From positions 1-18,555 of the forward strand of contig DAIORV010000038.1 in assembly GCA_036752825.1 (NCBI GenBank): a stretch of DNA of 18,555 nt, read 5' to 3'. Under the pieces are notes generated by a model. It saw nothing but the letters and a program-made list of their open reading frames with translations. It did not search any database and was not told the origin of the DNA. A program made the position numbers and the translations under genes. Positions 7,473 through 14,008 of this stretch are shown here, piece by piece. This DNA comes from UBA5177 sp002413265 (GTDB lineage Bacteria > Chloroflexota > UBA5177). Position 1 is the stretch's first letter. Each line of letters opens with the position of its first letter.

Positions 7473-7501
7473 ACTATGCGGCGTTCATTAGGGCACGACA
7501 A
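7473..7501 (-). promoter_or_regulatory. Possible promoter for the small membrane protein
   Basis: Minus-strand TTGTCG (7501-7496) and CATAGT (7478-7473) are spaced by 17 bases and lie about 30 bases before the ATG at 7445. Both hexamers are imperfect, so this is a candidate only. Confidence 0.3.
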
Positions 7502-7535
7502 TGCCTCGCACTGCCGTCCACGGCTCCCGGGAGCG

Positions 7536-7679
7536 TTATGTCAAACGGGTCTCGATCCCAAGTTGGAACGCCTCTCCAAAACCAAGCCAAATTAACGACG
7601 CGACGCGCCCCGCTGTCTTATCCATCCACTGTCGCGCACCAGATCGTCCACGAATTCGCCCACCGGTCGAGGCTGCCAT
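7536..7679 (-). CDS. Possible 47-residue small ORF after mtnA
   Basis: An ATG begins one base after the mtnA stop (TGA-c-ATG), an arrangement that allows translational re-initiation. The 47 codons give an Arg-rich N-terminus, then a moderately hydrophobic stretch VASLIWLGFGEAFQLGI, then TAA. I recognise no family, there is no ribosome site of its own, and the length is within chance. It could be real, a gene remnant, or noise. Confidence 0.2.
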   Translation of the reverse strand: MAASTGGRIRGRSGARQWMDKTAGRVASLIWLGFGEAFQLGIETRLT

Positions 7680-7680
7680 G

Positions 7681-8751
7681 TCAGACGGCTGCTGCGGCTC
7701 CGCGCGCAGAGGTGGATTGATGCACTGCGTCCTTCAGGCCGGCGCCGAATGGAGCGGTCACGACACCGCTCTCGGTGACGATCGCGGAAACCAGGCGGGC
7801 GGGAGTGACGTCGAATGCCGGATTGGCGGCCACCGTGTCGTCCGGCGCCGTGCGCACACCCTGCAGTGAGGTCACCTCCTGGTGCGAGCGCTCCTCGATG
7901 TCTATGGCGGCTCCGCTCTCAGTATTGAGATCCACGGTCGAGGTGGGAGCAACGAAATAGAAGGGCAGGTCGTGAGCACGCGCGAGCACGGCGAGGCCAT
8001 AGGTTCCAATCTTGTTGGCTCCGTCACCGTTGGCGGCGATGCGATCGGCGCCCACCATCACCAAGTCGACCTTGCCTCGTGACATGAAGTGCGCGGCCAT
8101 GTTGTCAGTTATGAGCGTGTGCGGAATGCCGGCCTGAGCGAGCTCCCAGGTAGTCAGACGCGCGCCCTGCAGAAGCGGGCGAGTCTCGTCCACCCACACC
8201 TGCACGTTCTTTCCCTGAGCATGGGCTGTCTGGATCACGCCGAGAGCCGTGCCGAAACCGCCGGTCGCGAGGGCTCCTGAATTACAGTGCGTGAGAATCT
8301 GGGCACCCTGAGGAATCAGGTCTGCTCCGTGCCGGCCCATCTCGACGTTGGCCTGAAAGTCCTCTGTCATCATGCGACCGGCTTCCTCCTCCAACCGGAC
8401 TGCCAAATCGGCAGGTTGGAGGGTCGAGTACGCGCGGACAACTCCACGCATGCGTTCGAGCGCCCACGTCAGGTTGACCGCCGTCGGTCTGGTCGCCCTA
8501 AGGGCCTCAATCGCTAGCTCGATTTCTTGGGTGAACTCGGCAGGGCCCCGGGAAGAGGTGGCCTGGTGAGCCGCGAGCACGACGGCGTACGCAGCGGAAA
8601 GTCCGATTGCAGGGGCGCCCCGAACGCTGAGCCGACGAATGGCTTGGGCAACCTCCTGGTATGTCGTGCACGTGAGAACGACGGTTTCATGCGGAAGCCG
8701 TGTTTGGTCCAAGAGAAGAAGGGCTTGGTCTTGATACTCGAGAGTCTTCAG
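7681..8751 (-). CDS. mtnA: S-methyl-5-thioribose-1-phosphate isomerase
   Basis: MtnA opens the sugar of methylthioribose-1-phosphate to methylthioribulose-1-phosphate in the methionine salvage pathway. With the start used here it has 356 residues. It shows LLLLDQTRLP near the N-terminus, RGAPAIG, THCNSGALAT with the catalytic Cys156, VDETRPLLQGARLT, and GADRIAANGD with the catalytic Asp236, then a C-terminal APTSTVDL segment. No ATG, GTG or TTG in frame gives the conserved N-terminus; the TTG at 8712 would cut off KTLEYQDQALLL. CTG at 8751 restores it, has GGGAG seven bases upstream, and overlaps the phosphorylase stop as CTGA. It is the third gene of the deaminase-phosphorylase-isomerase operon. 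Confidence 0.94.
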   Translation of the reverse strand: MKTLEYQDQALLLLDQTRLPHETVVLTCTTYQEVAQAIRRLSVRGAPAIGLSAAYAVVLAAHQATSSRGPAEFTQEIELAIEALRATRPTAVNLTWALERMRGVVRAYSTLQPADLAVRLEEEAGRMMTEDFQANVEMGRHGADLIPQGAQILTHCNSGALATGGFGTALGVIQTAHAQGKNVQVWVDETRPLLQGARLTTWELAQAGIPHTLITDNMAAHFMSRGKVDLVMVGADRIAANGDGANKIGTYGLAVLARAHDLPFYFVAPTSTVDLNTESGAAIDIEERSHQEVTSLQGVRTAPDDTVAANPAFDVTPARLVSAIVTESGVVTAPFGAGLKDAVHQSTSARGAAAAV

Positions 8752-9602
8752 GTCTTTGCTCCCAGTTGCTTCCCGTAGTTGGAGACGATTGCTGCCAGTA
8801 GTCCCGCAAACTCGTCGCGTACCTGACGGGTGGTCTCGATCACCTCTTGATGACTCAGCTTCTGCGGGAGGATTCCGGCCGCCATGTTGGTGATACAGGA
8901 TATTCCTAGGACGTCCATCCCGGCGTGAATGGCCGCAATCGCCTCCAGCACCGTCGACATGCCGACGGCATCCGCTCCCAGCAGGCGAGCCATCCGGATC
9001 TCCGCGGGCGTCTCAAAACTGGGACCCAAAAGCCCCATGTAGACGCCGGTGACCAGATCCTGCCCCAGTGAGTGAGCTGATGAGTGGGCGAGCGACACGA
9101 GGCCCTGACTGTAGACCTCGCTCATGTCCGGAAAGCGTGGGCCGAGCCGGTCGTCATTGGGCCCTAGCAATGGAGTTCTGCCCGTTAGATTGATATGGTC
9201 CTGGATCACCATGAGCGCTCCGGGGTGAAAGTCTCGGTTCACTCCCCCTGCGGCGTTGGTGAGGACGAGGGTGTTTGCGCCGAGGATTCGCATGACCCTG
9301 ACTGCGAAGACGACCTGGTCGGCGTCGTACCCCTCGTACAAGTGAACTCGACCGGAAAGGAAGGCTGCCGGCACACCCTCGAAATCCTGTAGATACAGCG
9401 ATCCGGCATGTCCGGGTACGGTAGAGATCGGGAAATGCGGGATCTGCGCGTAGGGAATTTCGGCAGCCGCATCCAACGCCATGGCGGACCCAAGGCCGGA
9501 GCCCAGAACGATCGCCAGTTCGGGGCGAACGGGCCGGAGGTGACGGATTCGGCCGGCAGCCTCACTGGCAAGGTCGAAGGGAGAGCGTGACGTGGTATTC
9601 AC
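8748..9602 (-). CDS. punA: Purine nucleoside phosphorylase (trimeric, 6-oxopurine type)
   Basis: A 284-residue nucleoside phosphorylase of the low-molecular-mass trimeric class, splitting a purine nucleoside with phosphate into base and sugar-1-phosphate. Visible sites: VLGSGLG with phosphate-binding Ser36, PGHAG with His65, SGRVHLYEG with Arg85 and His87, NAAGG, and GPSFETPAE with Glu197. Next come VGMST near 213-217 and ITNMAAG with Asn239; Glu197 and Asn239 together mark 6-oxopurine specificity. His251 lies where the human enzyme has His257, which contacts the 5'-hydroxyl. The start is GTG, overlapping the deaminase stop as GTGA, with GGAG about ten bases upstream. Between a deaminase and MtnA its likely job includes methylthioinosine, but His251 suggests it also handles inosine and guanosine. 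Confidence 0.93.
   Translation of the reverse strand: MNTTSRSPFDLASEAAGRIRHLRPVRPELAIVLGSGLGSAMALDAAAEIPYAQIPHFPISTVPGHAGSLYLQDFEGVPAAFLSGRVHLYEGYDADQVVFAVRVMRILGANTLVLTNAAGGVNRDFHPGALMVIQDHINLTGRTPLLGPNDDRLGPRFPDMSEVYSQGLVSLAHSSAHSLGQDLVTGVYMGLLGPSFETPAEIRMARLLGADAVGMSTVLEAIAAIHAGMDVLGISCITNMAAGILPQKLSHQEVIETTRQVRDEFAGLLAAIVSNYGKQLGAKT
8759..8763 (-). promoter_or_regulatory. Ribosome binding site that fixes the mtnA CTG start
   Basis: GGGAG on the minus strand lies seven bases before CTG 8751. No comparable site precedes the TTG at 8712. It sits inside the last codons of the phosphorylase gene. Confidence 0.65.
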
Positions 9603-10924
9603 GCAGGCACAGCTCCGGTGCGTTCCGCGATCTCGAGCGCCGCTTTTTGCAAAGCTCGTCGAGCAGCCTCTTCATCGACACTCAGAATATCCCCGTTTTT
9701 CACGACCTGGCGACCCTCGACCCACACGCTGTCCACGAGCTGCGCTCCGAACGAGTACACAGCGTGAGACACGTAGGTGGCGGGAGAGAACACAGGCACG
9801 GCGAGAGTATCCGCAATGTCGAGCGTGACGACATCGGCACGGAAGCCTTCCCGCAGCACACCCAGGTTGTCGAGGTGCACGGCCTGCGCGCCGACTCTGG
9901 TGGCAAGCGAAAGGGCTTCGCCCGCAGGCAGCAATTTCGGGTCACCGGCGGAAACCTTCTGGAGTACGGCGGCGAGACGCATCTCAGCCCACATGTCGTG
10001 GTTGTTGTTGGTGGCTGCTCCATCGGTGCCCAGCCCGACGTTTACGCCTCCGCGCAACATGTCGGCAATAGGGGCAATGCCGGCGGCGAGCTTGGCGTTA
10101 CTCTGCGGGCAATGGGCGACTCCGACACGCTTCCTGGCGTAGATCTCGATGTCGCCGTGATCGATCCAGATGCTATGGGCTGCGATAACGGGACCGTCGA
10201 AGAAGCCAATCTCTTCGAGCACGCAGGCTGTGCTGCCGGCGCCTCGTCCATTAAAGGAGTCTCGCTCAAGCTCTGTCTCCACCAGATGGATGTTCAGGGG
10301 CCTGCCGATCCGGCGAGCCTCCTCGGCGATAAGAGAGAGGGCATCGAGCGGAACGGTGTAGGGAGCATGGGGACCGATTCCTGTGTGAACCCGACCTTCA
10401 AGGCCGTCGTTTGCCGAAGCAAAATCGAGAGCACGGCGTAGTTGGTCTTCCCAAGAACCCAATACACGAGTCCAGGTGGGCACGTCGAGGATGGTTGGAG
10501 TGATGAGGGTTCTGGCGCCCGTCTCGAGGGCGGCGCGCATCAGTTCATCCTCGAAGAAATACATATCGACTGAGGTTGTCACGCCACACTTCAGCATTTC
10601 GATCGAAGACAGCACGGATCCGACGTACACGTCGTCGGGAGTCAGGTTCACTTCGCATGGCCAGACTCGATCCTCGAGAAACACCCTGAGATCGACGTCG
10701 TCAGCGAGGCTGCGAAATAGCGACATCCCAGAGTGAGTGTGGGCATTGATAAGTCCGGGCAGAAGCAGCTTGCCGGATACGGGAAGCCTTATGTCGTACT
10801 CGCCTTCGTACCGCTCGCCCACGAAGCTGATGCGGCCGCCGTCCATCACGAGATCGGCGTGCTCGAGCACCGACATTTGGTCATCGCAGGTCAAGATCAC
10901 GGCGCCCGTGATCAAAGTCTTCAT
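9599..10924 (-). CDS. mtaD: 5-methylthioadenosine/S-adenosylhomocysteine deaminase
   Basis: A 441-residue amidohydrolase of the MTA/SAH deaminase (TM0936-like) group, which converts the adenine ring of methylthioadenosine or adenosylhomocysteine to hypoxanthine. Metal and catalytic residues are visible: His62-x-His64 (NAHTHSGMS), GPHAPYT with His186, HLVETELE with His213 and Glu216, His250 (AAHSIW) and GTDGAATNNNHDMW with Asp301. The C-terminal part (about 330-430) forms the usual composite beta domain with GFRADVVTLD. The length is normal for the group. It is first in a three-gene operon. The ATG is preceded by a weak GGCGGTGA site. Chlorohydrolase-type relatives (atrazine and guanine deaminases) are possible, but the NNNHDMW motif and the neighbours favour MTA/SAH. 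Confidence 0.9.
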   Translation of the reverse strand: MKTLITGAVILTCDDQMSVLEHADLVMDGGRISFVGERYEGEYDIRLPVSGKLLLPGLINAHTHSGMSLFRSLADDVDLRVFLEDRVWPCEVNLTPDDVYVGSVLSSIEMLKCGVTTSVDMYFFEDELMRAALETGARTLITPTILDVPTWTRVLGSWEDQLRRALDFASANDGLEGRVHTGIGPHAPYTVPLDALSLIAEEARRIGRPLNIHLVETELERDSFNGRGAGSTACVLEEIGFFDGPVIAAHSIWIDHGDIEIYARKRVGVAHCPQSNAKLAAGIAPIADMLRGGVNVGLGTDGAATNNNHDMWAEMRLAAVLQKVSAGDPKLLPAGEALSLATRVGAQAVHLDNLGVLREGFRADVVTLDIADTLAVPVFSPATYVSHAVYSFGAQLVDSVWVEGRQVVKNGDILSVDEEAARRALQKAALEIAERTGAVPA

Positions 10925-10983
10925 GCGTCACCGCCTAGACCGACTGGAGGTCTGTAAAGAACACTCGGCGTCAGGTTGGACGT

Positions 10984-10989
10984 ATTGTA
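10984..10989 (-). promoter_or_regulatory. Possible -10 element of the mtaD-punA-mtnA operon
   Basis: Minus-strand TACAAT lies 59 bases before the mtaD ATG in the 114-base gap behind the small hypothetical gene. No clear -35 is seen at 16-18 bases. The gap suggests the three-gene operon starts here, although read-through from the lipoprotein gene is also possible. Confidence 0.3.
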
Positions 10990-11038
10990 AGCTCGTGGCG
11001 CGAACAAGGCGCCTCGGCTTCGAGAGGGTTTGGGATAG

Positions 11039-11365
11039 CTAGAAGCGGCCCCACGGCCGGGGACGATCGTCGTGCCGTTCCTCTGCTGCCCGCGCTCGCT
11101 GCATGCGTTCCCAGGCGGTCGCGGGATCAAAGTCTGTGTTGTCGTCTCGCAGCCAGGCAATGACGCGCATTGCCTCACGCATGGCCTCGTCCTCGGTGTC
11201 GAAGATAGGCCCTTCCCCGCTGGTAGTGTACTGCTCCGAGTCTTCGTTCCATCCAACAACACTGACGAGCCAGCCACCACCCTCGGGTGACGGGGGCACG
11301 ACGACAACGCCGTAAGCTCCAAGAAGACTCTGCTGCTCTCGTGGTGAAGTCGGATCGTCATCCAT
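11039..11365 (-). CDS. Small acidic hypothetical protein
   Basis: A 108-residue soluble protein that I do not recognise. It has a predicted beta-beta-helix core: YGVVVVPPS, then WLVSVVGW, then the helix DTEDEAMREAMRVIAWLRDD. A charged tail rich in Arg, Glu and Asp follows, ending in PRPWGRF. The strand-strand-helix pattern with an acidic EA repeat resembles DUF2188-like small proteins, but this is a shape comparison only. Its ATG is 11 bases after the stop of the BMP lipoprotein gene, so the two are probably co-transcribed. There is no strong ribosome site. GC-rich third positions and the lack of any better frame support it as real. Confidence 0.65.
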   Translation of the reverse strand: MDDDPTSPREQQSLLGAYGVVVVPPSPEGGGWLVSVVGWNEDSEQYTTSGEGPIFDTEDEAMREAMRVIAWLRDDNTDFDPATAWERMQRARAAEERHDDRPRPWGRF

Positions 11366-11376
11366 GGTGTTGCTTT

Positions 11377-12438
11377 TTACCGAGTCGGAAGAGTGCGGGG
11401 TGGAACGAGCTTGCCCTGCGATATCTGCTTCGCGAGCTCGTTCACCTGCCGAACTATGTTTGCGGGCACAATCGATGTGGGCAGAGCGTAACCGGTCGTG
11501 CCTTCTCTGATGCCGTAGCGGTGGTCGAAAGGCTGGAAATGCCCGGCGTGCAAGGCCTTCACTGTATCGAGAACGGCTACATCCACGCGCTTGACGGCAG
11601 TCGTTATAGTGTTGTTGCCCAAATATGACTGATCGGCATCGGCTCCAATGCCATATTTGCCGCTCTTTTCGGCCCTTTGAAGGTAGGCTGCTCCCGTTTC
11701 AGCTGCCACTTGAAAGAATATGTCTGCTCCCGAAGAGAGCTGTTGCTGGGCGAAGTTACGACCGGTTGCCGCGTCGCCGAAGGTGCCCGCGAATTGGCGA
11801 AGAATCGCGATTGAGGGGTCGACCTTGCGGGCACCGGCCTCAAAACCGGCGAGGTACGCGTCCACCGGCGGGATATCCTGGCCGCCCAACCAGGCAATGG
11901 TGTTGTGGGTGGCCGCGCCTACACGCTGCTTTTCCATAAGTCCTGCGATACTGCCCACCAAGTATCCGGACTCCTGCTCCTTGAAGAGGAGGTTGACGAC
12001 GTTGGGCATGTTTACCTCACGCCCGGGGGAAGATTGCGGACGAGCGTCGACCATGGCGAAGCGCTGATTCTGGTACTGCTTGGCGGCAGCGTAGACACTG
12101 GTACCCATGGTCGAGCCGACAGCAATGATGAGATCGGCCTTGTCTCGCGCGGCCTGGGAGAGCAGCGGAAAATAGTCGTTCGTCGTTCGGCTCGCTCGTG
12201 CAACAGGGCTGATTCCCAGTACCGATTGGGCGCGCTTGAGACCGTTCCAGGCTTCCTGATTAAAAGAACGATCGTGCAGACCACCAATGTCCGTTACCAG
12301 GACGACCAGCATGGAGGAACCACGAGTAGGAAGCGGCGAAAGAGATTCAGTTGGCGTAGGCGAGGCAGCGGAAGAGCCGCAGGCGCTTAACAGAACAGCG
12401 ACGCAGGCAAACGCGACGAGTCGAGCCGGAACGTGCAT
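11377..12438 (-). CDS. BMP family (PnrA/Med-like) lipoprotein
   Basis: A 353-residue substrate-binding lipoprotein of the basic membrane protein family. Characterised members (PnrA/TmpC, BmpA) bind purine nucleosides for ABC uptake; Med is a regulator. The N-terminus is a lipoprotein signal with lipobox LSAC and lipidated Cys20, followed by a Ser/Pro/Thr linker. The mature domain begins VLVTDIGGLHDRSFNQEAWNG, the family signature, with GSTMGTSVY near residue 107, QESGYLVGSIAGL near 157, and AGFEAG. The ATG has AGGAG five bases upstream. No ABC ATPase or permease is in the window. It lies upstream of a purine nucleoside operon on the same strand, which fits nucleoside binding, but the ligand is inferred from family and context. 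Confidence 0.9.
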   Translation of the reverse strand: MHVPARLVAFACVAVLLSACGSSAASPTPTESLSPLPTRGSSMLVVLVTDIGGLHDRSFNQEAWNGLKRAQSVLGISPVARASRTTNDYFPLLSQAARDKADLIIAVGSTMGTSVYAAAKQYQNQRFAMVDARPQSSPGREVNMPNVVNLLFKEQESGYLVGSIAGLMEKQRVGAATHNTIAWLGGQDIPPVDAYLAGFEAGARKVDPSIAILRQFAGTFGDAATGRNFAQQQLSSGADIFFQVAAETGAAYLQRAEKSGKYGIGADADQSYLGNNTITTAVKRVDVAVLDTVKALHAGHFQPFDHRYGIREGTTGYALPTSIVPANIVRQVNELAKQISQGKLVPPRTLPTR

Positions 12439-12521
12439 CAGTGCTCCTGGAGATCATCTCTTCCCTTGCTGCCTTGTCCGGCTGCCGGGCCACGACATGA
12501 TACCCGAGACCGGACCGCGCT

Positions 12522-13508
12522 TCAGACGACAACCGGGAGTTCCGCAGCCTCCCAGCGCTTCTGTATGGTTGCGGTAAGACCGGCTCCGAGCAGAAAGACG
12601 ATGGCCGAGACCCAGAGCCAGAGCATGACGATGATGCTGGCGGCAAGGGGCCCGTAAACCTTGTTGTAGGTGCCGACCTGAATGACCCACCAGCCAAATA
12701 TGAGCTTTGTGCTTTCCCAAAACAAAGCTGCGAGGACGCCGGCTATCAGGGCAGCTCGCGTGCGGACGGAAATCGTGGGCGTGAGGCGATAAAGGGCTGC
12801 AAATACGGCTGAGTCAAGGACAAGGGATGGAACCAGCGTCAGCCAACCAAGGATTTCGTGATCGCCTGCATGCACGGTATTGAGGGCCAACAGCCACATG
12901 GAAGTGAGTCCCAGGGTAAGCAGCGCGAGGCCAGCCGCCCAAACGACAACGAGTGCCCCCCGCACCTTATTGAGCCAGAAGGATCTCGACTTCGGGCACT
13001 GCCACAGCCGGCTCACGGACCAGTCGACGGAGTCATGCAGGCCCAAGGTCCCCAAGACGAGAGAGAGTGCACCGAGGACGGTTGTAGCGCGCCGGCTGTG
13101 CCTCACCGGGTCCAAGTACTCGTGGACAAACTGACCATCGGTCAGTCCCGGCAAGATGTCGTGTAGGACCTGCTGGATCTAATGAGGCGAGACGCGTCCC
13201 ACAAGAATGTCTCCCAGGAAGGCGAGCACCAGAATGACGAGTGGAACCAGAGAAAGGAAGCCGAAGAACGCGATCGTGCCGGCCATGCCGAGGCCATTCT
13301 CTCGCCAGAACACCTTGATTGTGCGGATCGCGTCTCCGCGCCAGAGGGCGAGCAGCAGCAAAACCCGAGAGCGATGGACGGCTGTTGACGTTTCGGACTG
13401 TGCCGACACGCGGGCAATTCCTTTTTTCAGTACGATTGCCTCTCGAATCCATCGTGCAGCATGCCAAGGCCCGAAATGTGTTCCGGCTCCGTAAGGGCGG
13501 AACGGCAT
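12522..13508 (-). pseudogene. YihY/BrkB-family membrane protein with in-frame amber stop
   Basis: A polytopic inner-membrane protein of the YihY/virulence factor BrkB (UPF0761) family, role uncertain. The first part, from ATG 13508, carries the family opening RENGLGMAGTIAFFGFLSLVPLVILVLAFLG, then stops at TAG (13181-13179) after SPH. The same frame continues at once with IQQVLHDILPGL and runs 219 more residues with at least four hydrophobic segments, including the YGPLAASIIVMLWLWVSAIVFLLG motif of the family C-terminus. The two parts together give 328 codons plus a stop, a normal family length. A single C-to-T change (CAG to TAG) explains the stop. It could be a true nonsense mutation, a consensus error, or a read-through site. 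The start has GGGGA six bases upstream. Confidence 0.8.
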
Positions 13509-13571
13509 TGCGTTTCCCCAGGGCCGATGGCGCACTTCCGGTGCAGGCCCGGCCGAAGGGGTCAACTATAA

Positions 13572-13604
13572 AAACGGAGCGCCCGCTATTGGGGCGCTCC
13601 GTTT
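13572..13604 (-). terminator. Rho-independent terminator of the Flp pilin gene
   Basis: Perfect 13-base arms (13572-13584 and 13592-13604) around a 7-base loop form a GC-rich stem. On the minus strand the stem ends in UUU and is followed by UAUAG, giving UUUUUAUAG. It lies 24 bases past the pilin stop and before the YihY gene, so the pilin is likely a single-gene transcript. Confidence 0.85.
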
Positions 13605-13627
13605 CTTGAGGCTCTCCTACCTGGGAG

Positions 13628-13831
13628 CTACGTCTGGTTCAGAGCGTTGATGACATCCTCGAACAGGTCCTTAATGTACGGGCCGAGCAAAACGATGATG
13701 CCGATGGCGACGATCGAGATGAGCGCCGCAAGCAGCGCGTACTCAACCATGTCCTGCCCCTCTTCTTGCCCGGAGAGGACCTGCACGAGGCGTCGCACCT
13801 GTGCCTGGTACCTTATCGCAAGTCCGTTCAC
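13628..13831 (-). CDS. flp: Flp/Fap-type (type IVb) pilin
   Basis: A 67-residue prepilin for the thin Flp fibres made by Tad systems, which mediate tight adherence. The leader MNGLAIRYQAQVRRLVQVLS is basic. The prepilin peptidase site is Gly25-Gln26, with the Glu at +5 (Glu30) and the Tyr at +6 (Tyr31) that define Flp pilins. A single hydrophobic helix follows (about 31-52), then a short acidic tail. The start is GTG, preceded by AAGGAGGA at ideal spacing, the best ribosome site in the window. With its own terminator this looks like a highly expressed one-gene unit. No Tad secretion ATPase, secretin or prepilin peptidase gene is in the window. Confidence 0.93.
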   Translation of the reverse strand: MNGLAIRYQAQVRRLVQVLSGQEEGQDMVEYALLAALISIVAIGIIVLLGPYIKDLFEDVINALNQT

Positions 13832-13836
13832 TCGTT

Positions 13837-13843
13837 CCTCCTT
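13837..13843 (-). promoter_or_regulatory. Strong ribosome binding site of flp
   Basis: Minus-strand AAGGAGG is a full match to the anti-Shine-Dalgarno core, five bases before the GTG at 13831. It decides the GTG start and fits high pilin output. Confidence 0.85.
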
Positions 13844-14008
13844 GCGGCTGCTTCCATCTCTCCGTCAAAGCATATAGACATATTTGGGCCGTGCATATGG
13901 TTCGAAAGTACGATTTTCAGGTCAATGGGGAGTAGTTCCACCGCGCCTACGATCGTCAAATCCGCTACCCTGGGGGCACATTCTTGGGACTTAGGCTTGT
14001 AGGATCGT

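Noticed and set aside
7051..7491. Plus-strand 146-codon open frame opposite the small membrane protein
   Set aside because: Its product is a low-complexity mix of Gly, His, Arg and Gln without domains, whereas the minus strand encodes clear hydrophobic helices with GC-rich third positions.
9587..10441. Plus-strand 284-codon open frame opposite mtaD
   Set aside because: It mirrors the conserved amidohydrolase frame, which has every catalytic residue; long antisense frames are expected in GC-rich DNA.
13832..14008. Cyclic-di-GMP riboswitch in the leader of flp or the kinase
   Set aside because: Looked for because of the nearby cyclic-di-GMP enzyme, but the conserved riboswitch core is not present on either strand.
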